From contig NZ_NBZV01000004.1 in the NCBI RefSeq assembly GCF_002379095.1, positions 1 through 64,000 on the forward strand: a DNA stretch of 64,000 nt, written 5' to 3'. Under the pieces are notes generated by a model. The model made no database searches, was not told where the DNA came from, and saw only the letters and a list, made by a program, of their open reading frames with translations. This document shows positions 25,453-34,513 of the stretch, piece after piece. This DNA is from Polaromonas sp. AER18D-145. GTDB taxonomy: Bacteria; Pseudomonadota; Gammaproteobacteria; Burkholderiales; Burkholderiaceae_C. The position numbers and the translations under genes were made by a program. Every line of letters begins with the position of its first letter. Position 1 is the stretch's first letter.

Positions 25453-28400
25453 CAGCGGGCCTGCAGCAGCACCGGGCCGGCGGTACGGGCATGGGTACGG
25501 CGCGACTGGCGCCAGGCACCCAGCGCCATCAACACCGCCGTGCCAAACAGCGCCGCCAGGCTGAACACCACCGGCGTCACCGGTGGCGCAGCCGGCGTGG
25601 ACTGCGGTTCGAGTTTCAGGCCCTGCACCGGCACGGGTGCGTCCGGATCAACGGGCGCCTCCGACGGCCGGGCAGCGGCGGCCGCCTGCGCAGGCCGGGC
25701 CTGGCCCGGCGCAGCAGGGCTGGCGGCCTGTGCCTGTGCGGCTGCAAACCGCTTCACCGCAGAATTGCTTTCGCGCAGGCCGGTGGCTTTGAGCGCTTCC
25801 TGGTAGGCCTGCACCAGTTCCTTTTTGGTCGCATCGTCGGGCTGCCAGTAATTGAGACGCACCGCGTCCAGCATGCGCTCCAGCGTCTGCGCGAAAGCGG
25901 CACGGTTGCCGCCCTCCAGCCACTCGCGCGTACCGAGCTTGTACTGGTCGCGTACATACACGTTGTGCAGCGACTGCCAGTGGTCCTGCCGCACGGCCTG
26001 CGGCGCAGTCACCTGCCAGCCCCAGAGGAACTGCGCGGTCTTGAGCACCTGCAGTGTGCCGCTGTAGCCTTCGGCCTTCTGCGCATTGATCCATTGCGGA
26101 TGCAGGTAACGGGTGTGCATTTCCTTGGTCAGCGCGCTGGCCGCGCTTTCGGTTTTGACTTCGCTGTTGTCGCGCAGGTTCTGCACATAGAGCGACGGGT
26201 CCTTGCCGGTCAGCTGGCGCACCGCCTGCGCAATGCCGCCCAGGTACTGGAAGGGGTCGTCGCTGGTCAGCATGCCGTAGGTGTTGGACGTGCGCGAAAG
26301 CAGGGCCGCATCGACCTGCACCAGGTTGTTCGCATAGGCCTTGCTCCGCATTTTTTCCAGCGCCTGCCCCTGGCCCGGATTGTCACCCAGACCGTCACCA
26401 TAGGCGTGGCCCATGCGCGCCATGTACAGGCTGGCCATCTCCGCGTCGCCGCCGCCCTTGCCGGCGGTTTTCCAGAGATCGGTGGAACGCGCCGCATCGG
26501 ACAGGCCGGTGCTGTACGTGCCCTGTTCGTTGGAGAACACCCGCGCGGTGGACCAGCGCTGCGCCTGCGCGGCGCTGGCGCCGCCGGCCAGCATGGTTTT
26601 GGCAATGGCCTGCGAGTTGCGCGCGACGAAGTTGTCGCCCTCATGCAAGGCGGCCACCTGCTGCACGCCTTCATCGAGCCAGCGCATCACGGTCGGGAAC
26701 TGGTCACGGTAGGAGCCGGTCACGCTGAGCAGCACGTCGAGCCGCGGGCGTTTCAGCGTGCCTGCAGGCACGGTGTCCAAGCCCACCACGCGCCCGGCGT
26801 CATCCCAGCGCGGGCGCAGGCCCATGGCATGCAGGGCCTGGCTTTCCATCACGCCCTGGTGCCGCATGGTTTCGCCGGCCCACAGGGTGAAGGCAATTTT
26901 CTCCGGCCACTGGCCCTTGTTCTCTGCGCGGTGCTGCGCCATCCAGGCATCGAAGGCGGCCACGCCGGTGTCCCAGGCCTGGCGGGTCGGCACGCGGCTG
27001 GGGTCGAAGCCATAGAGGTTGCGGCCCGTCGGCAGGCTCTCGGGGTTGCGCACCGGGTCGCCGCCGTAACTGGCGGCCAGGTGCCGGCCGTCCAGCGCTT
27101 TCAGGAAACCGCTGATCTCCTCGTTGTTGGCCAGCGCGGCATCCAGCTGGACGGCGCGTTGCGCCAGCACCAGCAGCACCTGCGGGTCCAGCAGCTTGGC
27201 CTCGGCGCGATTCGGAACCGAAGTCTTCGCCTTCCTCGCGTCTTCGGCACGCAGGTCCAGCCGGCTTGCGGCTTGCGGGTCTTTCAATGCCACCTGCAGC
27301 CAGAGCGCGGGGCGCGACTGCATCAGGAGCGCGCCGTCGAGCAGGAACACCTCGTCGATGTCTTCACCGAGCGCCTCGATCAGCGGTTTGCGCAGGGTCT
27401 GCAGCACGGTCAGCAGGCGGCGCTGCGCGTCCGGTACCTCGCCGAACGCCGCCAGGCCCAGCGGCTGGGCGGTCTGCGCCAGGTCGTCCAGGAAAGGATG
27501 CAGCACTTCCATGAAGCCGGCAAAGTCGGTGCGAATTTTTTCCTGGTTCCACTTCAGGTCAAGGTGGAATTTCTGCTCGACAAAATGGGCGATCAGGCGC
27601 GCTTCCAGTTCGGCCTTCACCGGCCCCGGGGCGACGGTCTCCCAGTCGTGCATCAGGTCGTGCATCTCGTGCACCTGCGGACGGAAACCGGCCGGCGAAA
27701 ACATCGGCGTCGAGTGGCTGACCAGCACGGCGCGGCCACGCCGCTTGGCGGTCAGCGCCTCGCCGAGGTTGTCCATGATGTAGGGGTAGACATTGGGCAT
27801 GTCGCCCAGCGCCAGCAGCGGGTCGTCCTGCGCCGACAGGCCGCGCTCCTTGCCGGGCGCCCATTCGACCGTGCCGTGCGTGCCCACATGCACCAGCGCA
27901 TGCGCGCCCAGCTGGGTGCGCAGCCACAGGTAGGTCGCCAGGTAGTTGTGGCTCAACGGCACCTGCGAGCGGTGACCTATGCGTTTCTTGCGCAGCTCTG
28001 CCGACGTACCGGCCGTCACCTCATGGCGCAGCGGCTGCGGCAGGATGACGACGTTGCCCAGTTGCAGGCGCGGAATGATGAAGGCCGCCTCCAGCTGCCC
28101 GGGCTGGCCTGCCGCGCCGGATGTGCGCACCATGGCCGCCTTGTCGGCAGGGCCCCAGTAATCTTCAATGCGCTTTTGTGTCACCGGCGGCAGGCTGCGA
28201 AACCACGCCAGGTAGCGGGACAGCGGCAAGGCCTCGGCCAGCCCCTGGGCTTGCAGGCCCTGCACCACTTCCGGTTTGTAAAACGCTGCCATGGTGGCCT
28301 GCACCTGCGGCGTGATCTGCTCCGCGGCCGGTGCCTCGGTCTGGTAGCCGGCGGCTTTCATGGCTGCCAGCATGTTGTGCAGACTCTTCGGCACATTCAG

Positions 28401-29624
28401 GAAGGACGCACCGAAGTTGCCCTCCCCCAGCGGGTAGTTGTAGACCATCATCGCCACGCGGCGCTGTGCCGGTGACGCCTGCTGCAGCCGCACCAGGGCT
28501 GCCGCCTTGTCGGCCACGGCGTTGATCTGGCCGGTGATCGGCAGCAGCGAGCCGCTGGCGGTGTCGCGCGCGGTGATCAGCATGGCATCGACCATGCCGG
28601 AGAGTTCGCTCGGCGTGTAGTAATAGGAGACGTCGCTGAGCGCCAGCCCGTCCCTGCTCTGCGCCCATTCGGCCGGGTTCTTCGCCAGCGCCGGCATGGT
28701 TTGCAGCACCGGCACGCCGATGCGCTCGAGCTCGGCCTTGCGTTCGGTCGGGTTGAAGACCAGCGCGGCGTTGATGATGACGTCGGCCACGCGCCGCTGG
28801 CCCGCAGCGGTGGAAATATGCGTGGCCTGGAAGAACAGGTCTTTCTGCTGGCGCGGGCCGTAGAAGGCATAGGCGCGCAGGCCGCGCTGCTCGAGCGCGG
28901 CAATCAGCGTGTCCAGCCAGCCGGTGTCGGCCCCGGTGAAAACCGCGTTGTTGACGGCGATTGCTACTGTTTCAGGAGCTGCTTGCGTCCGGCCGGCATG
29001 GGCTGGTGACACATTTGATGCACCAAACGGGAGTTTGTCGAGCGCGCCGGCCTGGCCTTCAATCTGCGGCCAGCGCGGGTGGTAAAACCCGACCAGCGGC
29101 AGTTGCACGGCCGGCGGCAGGCTCGCCGCATCTGCCGTGCCGGCCTGCTTGAGCGCGCCCATTGCCAGGGCGATGTTGGCCGTGCCGCCAAAACGCCAGT
29201 ATTCGCGCAGGCGCTGCGCCCATGCGGCGCTGACGCCGCGTTCGGCCGCCAGCGGTGCAGCCGCGGACGACAGGTTTTTTGCCACCGTGCTGAACTCGCC
29301 GACCAGCACATAGGGCGTGTTGCCGCTGGCCAGCACCTCGCCAAACCGGGCCGCTGCGTTTTGCGCCACGCTGCCGTGCGGCGCGTCGATCACCAGCAGC
29401 TGCGCGCCGCGCAACGCCTGTTCAAGAGCCTCGGGCGTGTCCCGCTCGGCGGACAAGACCTTCAAAGGCACCCCGGCCTGCCGCGCTGCCGCAACCAGTT
29501 GCGCCAGGCGCGGCGGCGTCACGACGTAGGTCGTCAACAACACGGTGGAAGCTGTCGAAGGCTGGGCTGCGACCAGTCCCACGCATGCCCCCAGCAAAAG
29601 AAGCAGGCGAAGCAGGAAACTCAT
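25452..29624 (-). CDS. Exported, membrane-anchored CobN/magnesium-chelatase H paralogue
   Basis: A 1390-residue protein with the CobN chelatase core: HVGTHGTVEWAPGKERGLSA, YPYIMDNLGEALTAKRRGRA and VLVSHSTPMF. Unlike cytosolic CobN it begins with a signal peptide (MSFLLRLLLLLGACVGLVAA, residues 1-20). It ends with a proline/alanine-rich linker, a transmembrane helix (about 1362-1380) and a short basic tail (WRQSRRTHA), which places the chelatase domain in the periplasm. No cobS or cobT is present. Start and stop overlap its neighbours, DUF2149 by 4 nt and cobD by 1 nt. With the ExbB-like and DUF2149 genes it may form a proton-driven metal or corrinoid handling complex. Cobalt insertion for biosynthesis is less likely. 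One dispersed repeat lies in frame at 28960-29022. Confidence 0.85.
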   Translation of the reverse strand: MSFLLRLLLLLGACVGLVAAQPSTASTVLLTTYVVTPPRLAQLVAAARQAGVPLKVLSAERDTPEALEQALRGAQLLVIDAPHGSVAQNAAARFGEVLASGNTPYVLVGEFSTVAKNLSSAAAPLAAERGVSAAWAQRLREYWRFGGTANIALAMGALKQAGTADAASLPPAVQLPLVGFYHPRWPQIEGQAGALDKLPFGASNVSPAHAGRTQAAPETVAIAVNNAVFTGADTGWLDTLIAALEQRGLRAYAFYGPRQQKDLFFQATHISTAAGQRRVADVIINAALVFNPTERKAELERIGVPVLQTMPALAKNPAEWAQSRDGLALSDVSYYYTPSELSGMVDAMLITARDTASGSLLPITGQINAVADKAAALVRLQQASPAQRRVAMMVYNYPLGEGNFGASFLNVPKSLHNMLAAMKAAGYQTEAPAAEQITPQVQATMAAFYKPEVVQGLQAQGLAEALPLSRYLAWFRSLPPVTQKRIEDYWGPADKAAMVRTSGAAGQPGQLEAAFIIPRLQLGNVVILPQPLRHEVTAGTSAELRKKRIGHRSQVPLSHNYLATYLWLRTQLGAHALVHVGTHGTVEWAPGKERGLSAQDDPLLALGDMPNVYPYIMDNLGEALTAKRRGRAVLVSHSTPMFSPAGFRPQVHEMHDLMHDWETVAPGPVKAELEARLIAHFVEQKFHLDLKWNQEKIRTDFAGFMEVLHPFLDDLAQTAQPLGLAAFGEVPDAQRRLLTVLQTLRKPLIEALGEDIDEVFLLDGALLMQSRPALWLQVALKDPQAASRLDLRAEDARKAKTSVPNRAEAKLLDPQVLLVLAQRAVQLDAALANNEEISGFLKALDGRHLAASYGGDPVRNPESLPTGRNLYGFDPSRVPTRQAWDTGVAAFDAWMAQHRAENKGQWPEKIAFTLWAGETMRHQGVMESQALHAMGLRPRWDDAGRVVGLDTVPAGTLKRPRLDVLLSVTGSYRDQFPTVMRWLDEGVQQVAALHEGDNFVARNSQAIAKTMLAGGASAAQAQRWSTARVFSNEQGTYSTGLSDAARSTDLWKTAGKGGGDAEMASLYMARMGHAYGDGLGDNPGQGQALEKMRSKAYANNLVQVDAALLSRTSNTYGMLTSDDPFQYLGGIAQAVRQLTGKDPSLYVQNLRDNSEVKTESAASALTKEMHTRYLHPQWINAQKAEGYSGTLQVLKTAQFLWGWQVTAPQAVRQDHWQSLHNVYVRDQYKLGTREWLEGGNRAAFAQTLERMLDAVRLNYWQPDDATKKELVQAYQEALKATGLRESNSAVKRFAAAQAQAASPAAPGQARPAQAAAAARPSEAPVDPDAPVPVQGLKLEPQSTPAAPPVTPVVFSLAALFGTAVLMALGAWRQSRRTHARTAGPVLLQAR
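28960..29022 (+). repeat. 60-bp dispersed repeat inside the cobN-like gene
   Basis: Blocks: ATTGCTACTGTTTCAGGAGC, TGCTTGCG, then a spacer, TGGGCTGGTGAC and ACATTTGATGC, in family order. It is read in frame on the opposite strand as a loop containing VSPAHAGRTQAAPETVAIAV, about 220 residues from the CobN N-terminus. Confidence 0.7.
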
Positions 29625-29992
29625 GGCCGGGCCGCGGGCACGGCTGCAGGTGCCTTTGCATCAGGTACGGCGGGCACATACACCATGGTGCCGTCTTTCA
29701 TGCGGTAGGCGGTGCCGGCTTTTTCGCCATCCCCCTCGCCCGAAGCGCCACTGGCCTTGAAGCGCGTGACCTTCTGGCCTTCCTTGGTGATGATTTCCAT
29801 GTTGGGCTGACCCTCGTTGCGGATGATGGTCAGCTTGTCCTGCGCAAACGGATTCATCGGGTTGTTGATGACCGCAATCATCAGCATGCCGATGACGACC
29901 ATGAACACGTCGATCAGGTTGATGGTGGACAACACCGGGTCGTCATCGTCCGCGTCCAGGCTATTGAGAATCGAAAATTGCCTTTTACTCAT
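29621..29992 (-). CDS. DUF2149 protein, ExbD-like single-pass membrane subunit
   Basis: A 123-residue protein with a short acidic N-terminus (LDADDDDP), one transmembrane helix (about 22-43: STINLIDVFMVVIGMLMIAV) and a soluble C-terminal domain of about 80 residues rich in lysine, ending in a proline/alanine stretch. The helix entry NLIDVFMVV mirrors ExbD/TolR PLVDVMLVL, placing Asp28 at the proton-carrying aspartate. It overlaps the ExbB-like gene and the cobN-like gene by 4 nt each, so the three are translationally coupled and presumably form one complex. Confidence 0.82.
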   Translation of the reverse strand: MSKRQFSILNSLDADDDDPVLSTINLIDVFMVVIGMLMIAVINNPMNPFAQDKLTIIRNEGQPNMEIITKEGQKVTRFKASGASGEGDGEKAGTAYRMKDGTMVYVPAVPDAKAPAAVPAARP

Positions 29993-30465
29993 ACCTTCTC
30001 CTGCACGGTTTGCGCGTCCAGGATCATCACCAGCTCGCGCATCAGCCAGCGGCGGCGCACGGTGTAGACCACGAAGGTGATGGACGCGGAAGCCAGCGCC
30101 ACGATGACGCTGGCAAAGGCCGGCGCCAGGCTTTGCGCCACGCCCTGCGACTCGCCCGAAGCGACGGCCACCAGCGCCGGGCCCATGGGAATCATGGTCG
30201 CGATCAGGCCCAGCATGGGTGCGACGCGGCTGCACAGGCGCACACCTTCCAGGTCCTTCAGCAGCGCCAGCTCCATCTGGTCCTGGTCGTTGCCGTGCGA
30301 ATGCAGCACCAGCGGCCGCATCGGGTAGCGCCTGCGCTGCACAAACTCGACGCCGAAACCACCCAGGCTGTAAAGCGCGTAGACAAAGGAGAGCAGCACG
30401 CCCAGGGTGACGGGCCACAGGAACAGCCGGGCCAGCTCGAACAGAATGGCTTCAAACGCAAACAT
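29989..30465 (-). CDS. MotA/TolQ/ExbB-family proton channel
   Basis: A 158-residue membrane protein with three hydrophobic stretches: about 8-34, 87-110 and 118-143. The conserved ExbB/TolQ region reads LCSRVAPMLGLIATMIPMGPALVAVASG, followed by SIIV-like ASVIVALASASITFVVYTV. It is much shorter than ExbB proteins (about 240). ExbB-type proteins conduct protons to drive a partner across the envelope. Its partner here is the coupled DUF2149 protein, and the likely client is the CobN-like protein or BtuB through a TonB role. No tonB gene is present in the window. Confidence 0.85.
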   Translation of the reverse strand: MFAFEAILFELARLFLWPVTLGVLLSFVYALYSLGGFGVEFVQRRRYPMRPLVLHSHGNDQDQMELALLKDLEGVRLCSRVAPMLGLIATMIPMGPALVAVASGESQGVAQSLAPAFASVIVALASASITFVVYTVRRRWLMRELVMILDAQTVQEKV

Positions 30466-30521
30466 GAGGACGGTCTTTCTTCAAATCAAAATTTGGGGCT
30501 GGCGGCCCGGTCGTGCCAGGC

Positions 30522-31193
30522 TCAGGCTGGCACCATGGGCTGGCCCCAGCTGTTTTCGAAAATCAGGTCGTCAAGCGGGCAGCGTTGTGCCCAGCGCTGC
30601 TGCTGCAACATTGGCTCTTCATAAAAATCGCTCACCGGCCCGAGGCACAGCAAGGCAATCGGCTCGGCACCGGCCGGCATCTGCAGCAGAGCACTGACGG
30701 CGCTCGGCTCAAACAGCGACACCCAACCCATGCCCAACCCTTCGGCGCGGGCCGCCAGCCAGAGGTTCTGGATGGCGCAGGCGGCGGAAGCCAGGTCCAT
30801 CTGCGGCAGGGTGCGGCGGCCAAACACGTGTTTCTCGCGGCCGTCGGCCAGCGCCACCACCCAGACTTCCGCCGCGCTGAGCAGGCCTTCCACCTTGAGC
30901 CGCATGAACTCGTCCTCGCGCTCGCCAAGGGCGCGCGCCGTCAATACACGCTCCTGTTCCACCAGTGCATGCAGCGCCTCGCGCAGCGGACGAGTCGATA
31001 TGCGAATGAAACGCCAGGGTTGCATGAAACCCACGCTGGGCGCGTGGTGCGCCGCCTGCAGCAAACGCCGCATCAGCGCAGGCGCCACCTCGCCGCCCGA
31101 GAAATGCCGCATGTCACGCCGCTCGTCAATGGCGCGGTAAACCGCAGCGATCTCGGGCGCAGAAAAGGCGTGACTGGAAAACAGGTTGCTCAA
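30522..31193 (-). CDS. bluB: 5,6-dimethylbenzimidazole synthase
   Basis: A 223-residue nitroreductase-fold protein with BluB signatures: [35 protein letters not shown], and [13 protein letters not shown] near the C-terminus. BluB cleaves reduced FMN with oxygen to make 5,6-dimethylbenzimidazole, the lower ligand of cobalamin. Its presence shows that an oxygen-dependent, true-B12 lower ligand is made. Its start overlaps the cobO stop by 4 nt, and 56 bp separate it from the ExbB-like gene. Confidence 0.93.
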   Translation of the reverse strand: MSNLFSSHAFSAPEIAAVYRAIDERRDMRHFSGGEVAPALMRRLLQAAHHAPSVGFMQPWRFIRISTRPLREALHALVEQERVLTARALGEREDEFMRLKVEGLLSAAEVWVVALADGREKHVFGRRTLPQMDLASAACAIQNLWLAARAEGLGMGWVSLFEPSAVSALLQMPAGAEPIALLCLGPVSDFYEEPMLQQQRWAQRCPLDDLIFENSWGQPMVPA

Positions 31194-31771
31194 TCTTCAA
31201 TCCCGCGTTGCGCCGGAACACCTGCGTTGAAGGCATGTTTGACCTTGGTCATCTCGGTCACGGTGTCGGCCAGTTCGATGATTTCGGGCGGGCAGCGCCG
31301 GCCGGTGATGACCACATGCACGTCCTTCGGCCGGTCCCTGAGCGTCTGCAGCACATCGTCCAGCGGCATCCAGCCGTAGATCAGCGGGTAAGTCAGCTCG
31401 TCGAGCACCACCATGAAGTTCTCGCCGCTCAAAATGGCGGCTTTGGCTTTTTCCCAGCCCTTGCGGGCCAGCTGGGCGGAATGCTCCAGGTCCTGGCTTT
31501 TCCAGCTGAAGCCGTCACCCAGGCCTTCAATTGGAATGCCCAGTTTCTCGAACATGCGGTGTTCACCAAACCGCGCGCTCGGCACCTTCATGAACTGGAA
31601 AATTTTCACGGCCTTGCCGTGCACATGGTGGCGGCCGTGCGCGCGCAGCGCCAGGCCAAACGCAGCCGTGCTTTTGCCCTTGCCGTCGCCGGTGTTGACG
31701 ATCAGCAGGCCGCGGCGTTCGCCCTCGGGCTTGTCGTAGGGCTTGTCGGTCGGGGGTGTTTCGATGTGCAT
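31190..31771 (-). CDS. cobO: Cob(I)yrinic acid a,c-diamide adenosyltransferase
   Basis: A 193-residue CobA/CobO-type adenosyltransferase: P-loop [59 protein letters not shown] and [22 protein letters not shown]. It transfers the 5'-deoxyadenosyl group from ATP to Co(I) of the corrinoid. The start at 31771 (MHIETPP) is chosen over an upstream extension. It lies 26 bp after btuD and overlaps bluB. Confidence 0.95.
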   Translation of the reverse strand: MHIETPPTDKPYDKPEGERRGLLIVNTGDGKGKSTAAFGLALRAHGRHHVHGKAVKIFQFMKVPSARFGEHRMFEKLGIPIEGLGDGFSWKSQDLEHSAQLARKGWEKAKAAILSGENFMVVLDELTYPLIYGWMPLDDVLQTLRDRPKDVHVVITGRRCPPEIIELADTVTEMTKVKHAFNAGVPAQRGIED

Positions 31772-31797
31772 GGACGGTCTTCTCTCGGTTCTCTCGG

Positions 31798-32589
31798 TTA
31801 TATCTTCGGCACAGCCAGCCACTGGCCGGCCAGCTGGTGCACGGCGATGCGCTGGTCAAACACCGTCTCGAGCGCGCGGTGGGTGGCCGCGTCGCCGCAA
31901 GCCCCCTGGTGGACGATGCGGCCCTGGTCCATGAGCACCAGCTCATCGGCCTGCAGCGCAAACGAGATTTCATGCAGCACACTGACCACGGTTTTGCCCT
32001 GGGTCACCAGCGCGCGCACCATCAGCAGCCAGTCGGTCTGGTGCGGCGGGTCGAGGTTGGCCAGCGGCTCGTCCATCAGCAGCACCTGCGCCTCGACCGC
32101 CAGCGCACGCGCGAGCAACACGCGCTGGCGCTCGCCGCCCGAAAGCTGGCCGAGGGCGCGGGCGCGCCAGTCCCAGGCCTGCGTGGCACGCAGGGCGCGT
32201 TCGACGGCGGCATGGTCGGCGGCGCTGGGCGCGGCCAGCCAGGCCTGGTGCGGCAGGCGGCCCAGCATGGCCACGTCGTAAGCCGTCAGGTCGTCGGCCG
32301 AACTTTCGTTCTGGCCCAGCCAGGACAGCTGCTGCGCACGCTGGCGCCCGCGCAGGCTGGCCAGCGGCTGGCCCAGCAAGGCCACCTCGCCGTGATGCGG
32401 CAGCAAGCCCGCCAGCACCTTGAGCAGGGTGGACTTGCCGGCGCCGTTGGGGCCGACGATGCTGGTCCAGCGCGCGGCCGGCAGGACCAGGGGAATACCG
32501 TGCAGTACCTCGACATTTCCGAGGCTGGCCCTGATGGAGCGGGCGTCAATAGCTACTGAATCCATAGCAACTGGAGCGGTGTTCGGCAT
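31798..32589 (-). CDS. btuD: Vitamin B12 ABC transporter ATP-binding protein
   Basis: A 263-residue ABC ATPase: Walker [19 protein letters not shown]-loop near LSWLGQNE, signature [16 protein letters not shown], Walker [14 protein letters not shown] and switch His in SVLHEISF. It powers the BtuCDF importer at the inner membrane. The start at 32589 shares one nucleotide with the btuC stop (TGATG). Residues 6-14 come from a short piece of the 60-bp dispersed repeat at 32548-32572. Confidence 0.93.
   Translation of the reverse strand: MPNTAPVAMDSVAIDARSIRASLGNVEVLHGIPLVLPAARWTSIVGPNGAGKSTLLKVLAGLLPHHGEVALLGQPLASLRGRQRAQQLSWLGQNESSADDLTAYDVAMLGRLPHQAWLAAPSAADHAAVERALRATQAWDWRARALGQLSGGERQRVLLARALAVEAQVLLMDEPLANLDPPHQTDWLLMVRALVTQGKTVVSVLHEISFALQADELVLMDQGRIVHQGACGDAATHRALETVFDQRIAVHQLAGQWLAVPKI
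32548..32572 (-). repeat. Fragment of the 60-bp dispersed repeat in the btuD 5' end
   Basis: On the minus strand this is TTGCTATGGATTCAGTAGC followed by TATT, the head hairpin of the family only. It codes for the extra N-terminal residues of BtuD before the conserved ABC domain begins. Being short, it could be chance similarity. Confidence 0.4.
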
Positions 32590-33608
32590 CACAGCCCCGC
32601 CCCTCTTCCGGTGTGCCGGTGCATCAGCCAGAGCAGGTAGCCGCCGCCCAGCACCGCCGTCAGCACGCCCACCGGCAGCTCCTGCGGCGCCACCAGCCAG
32701 CGCGCCAGGGTGTCGGCGGCCGTCAACAGCACCGCACCCATCAGGGCGGCCAGCACGGTCAGGCGGCCGTGGGTGGTCTTGACGACGGAGCGCACCAGGT
32801 GCGGTGCGGCCAGGCCCACAAAAGCAATCAGCCCGGTCTGCGCCACGGCGGTGCCGGTGGCCAGCGCCAGCACCGCCACCAGCGCCACCCGCATCTGCGG
32901 CAGGCGCAGGCCCAGGCTTTGCGCGGTGGCTTCGCCCAGCGCCAGGCCGTCGAGCACATGGCTCATCATCCAGGCGGCCAGCACGCTGAAGGTGAGCACC
33001 GTCGCCATCACAGCGCAGGCGGCCCAGCCGACAAAGGCCGTGCTGCCCAGCATGAAGGACTGCATAGCCTGCATGATCTCGGGCGTCAGCAGAAGGATCA
33101 GCGAGGTGATGGCCCCCAGCACCACGCCGACAATCACACCGGCCAGCAACAGGCGCAGGGTATGCTGCACGCCCTTGGCCAGCAGCAGGGTCAGCAGCAC
33201 GGCCAGCACGGCGCCGACAAAGGCCGCGCCGGTGAGCCCGATGCGCGCCAGCCAGTGCATGGCCAGTGGCGAGACGCCGAACAGCGCCATGGCGCTGGCC
33301 ACGCCCAGCGAAGCGCCCGAGGCGCTGCCCAACAGGTAGGGATCAGCCAGCGGGTTGCGAAACAGGCCTTGCGCCACCGCGCCAGCCAGGCCCAGCAAGG
33401 CGCCGGCCAGCCAGGCCCCCACCGTGCGCGGCAGGCGGATCTCGCGGACGATCTGCAGGGCCTGCGCGTCGTGCCACATGTTGCGCACGCTTTCAAAACC
33501 GGTGCTGCCCACACTCACCCCCAGCAGCAGCAGGGCCGCGCTGGCCAGCAGCAGGCCGCCTGCCAGCAGCAGGGCCACGCGGTGCTGGTTGGGAAAACGC
33601 GGACTCAT
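32589..33608 (-). CDS. btuC: Vitamin B12 ABC transporter permease
   Basis: A 339-residue FecCD/BtuC-type permease with about nine to ten hydrophobic segments. Family motifs include REIRLPRTVGAWLAGALLGL, GAVAQGLFRNPLADPYLLGS and GLIAFVGLAAPHLVRSVV. It forms the inner-membrane channel for corrinoid import with BtuD and BtuF. The start at 33608 (MSPRFPNQ) overlaps the btuF stop by 4 nt, and its stop shares a base with the btuD start. Confidence 0.95.
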   Translation of the reverse strand: MSPRFPNQHRVALLLAGGLLLASAALLLLGVSVGSTGFESVRNMWHDAQALQIVREIRLPRTVGAWLAGALLGLAGAVAQGLFRNPLADPYLLGSASGASLGVASAMALFGVSPLAMHWLARIGLTGAAFVGAVLAVLLTLLLAKGVQHTLRLLLAGVIVGVVLGAITSLILLLTPEIMQAMQSFMLGSTAFVGWAACAVMATVLTFSVLAAWMMSHVLDGLALGEATAQSLGLRLPQMRVALVAVLALATGTAVAQTGLIAFVGLAAPHLVRSVVKTTHGRLTVLAALMGAVLLTAADTLARWLVAPQELPVGVLTAVLGGGYLLWLMHRHTGRGAGL

Positions 33609-34513
33609 GGTGTGCCCGGCGCCTTGTCTTCGAGGCAACGGGCCATGAGGCGGGCCGCCTCGGCCATGCGCGGGCCGGGCCGCACGACCACGTCGGACTC
33701 CACCACGCCGAACACGCAGATGCGCTGCTCCTTCACGGCCTTGATGCTGCCCCAGCCGGGATAAGACGCCATGGCCTGCATGCTGCGGTTGCCGACCATG
33801 ATCACGTCGGGGTTGGCGCGCACCACGAACTCGGGGTTGAGCCGCGGGAAGGGGCCCAGCGACGCAGGCACCACGTTGTTGACACCCAGGCGCGTGAGTG
33901 TCTCCCCGATGAAGGAGGTCTCGCCGGCGGCATACGGCCCGCGGTTGACTTCAAAGTACACCCGCGCGCGTCTGGCCCGGGGCGACAGCGACTGCGCTGC
34001 CGCCGAGATGCTGGCGTCGATGGTGCGCCACAACCGTGCGGCACCGGCTGCCTCGGGGATATCGAGCAGCACACCGATTTTCCCAAGCACACGCCGAACG
34101 TCGGCGTGGCTCTTGGGCTCGAGCGCGACCACCTTGATGCCCAGCGACTCCAGGCGCTGGCTGGCGCGTGAGGACGTGGCCAGCAGCACCACGTCGGGCC
34201 GCAGCGCCACGATGCCTTCGATGTTCGGGTCCAGCCCGCCGCCCAGCACCGGCAGGCTGCGCACGCTGGCCGGGTAATTCGAATACCGGTCCACACCGAC
34301 CAGGCGCTGGCACTGCTCCATCGCGCAGACACTTTCAGTCAGCGAGGGCAGCAGGCTGACAATGCGCTGCGGGCTTTGCGCAAAACTCACACTGACACCG
34401 CGGTCGTCGGTCAGTTGCAGGGCGTGGGCTGGCGCCACGGCTAGAAGAAGCAGCAGCGCCGCCCTCACCCCAACCCTCTCCCAGAGGGCGAGGGAGCATG
34501 AAGAAAAATTCAT
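33605..34513 (-). CDS. btuF: Periplasmic cobalamin-binding protein BtuF
   Basis: A 302-residue type III solute-binding protein: RIVSLLPSLTESVCAMEQC, GVDRYSNYPASVRSLPVLGG, RPDVVLLATSS and VVRPGPRMAEAARLMA. It has a signal peptide with hydrophobic core AALLLLLAVAPAHA, cleaved near residue 31. The n-region of that signal (SCSLALWERVGVRA) is encoded by a dispersed repeat at 34461-34498, starting just 15 nt after the ATG. The ATG at 34513 overlaps the cobU stop by 4 nt, which supports it over internal starts. Confidence 0.93.
   Translation of the reverse strand: MNFSSCSLALWERVGVRAALLLLLAVAPAHALQLTDDRGVSVSFAQSPQRIVSLLPSLTESVCAMEQCQRLVGVDRYSNYPASVRSLPVLGGGLDPNIEGIVALRPDVVLLATSSRASQRLESLGIKVVALEPKSHADVRRVLGKIGVLLDIPEAAGAARLWRTIDASISAAAQSLSPRARRARVYFEVNRGPYAAGETSFIGETLTRLGVNNVVPASLGPFPRLNPEFVVRANPDVIMVGNRSMQAMASYPGWGSIKAVKEQRICVFGVVESDVVVRPGPRMAEAARLMARCLEDKAPGTP
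34461..34498. repeat. CCCTCACCCC...GAGGGAGC dispersed repeat in the BtuF signal sequence
   Basis: The plus strand reads GCCCTCACCCCAACC, then CTCTCCCAGAGGGCGAGGG, then AGC. It contains the hairpin CCCTCTCCCAGAGGGCGAGGG. I recognise this type of element as a common dispersed repeat in proteobacterial genomes, from memory only. Its translation in this frame forms the positively charged start of the BtuF signal peptide. Confidence 0.6.

Noticed and set aside
25095-28475. 1126-codon open frame antisense to the CobN-like gene
   Set aside because: It is arginine/proline-rich with no family resemblance and lies wholly opposite conserved CobN and CobD sequence.
25452-29624. Calling the CobN-like protein the biosynthetic cobaltochelatase
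   Set aside because: It carries a signal peptide and a C-terminal membrane anchor, CobS and CobT are missing, and no ring-synthesis gene is nearby.
29948-29990. Possible additional 60-bp repeat copy in the DUF2149 5' end
   Set aside because: Only a GCTATT stretch resembles the head. The AAGGGCTAGAGGC block is absent.
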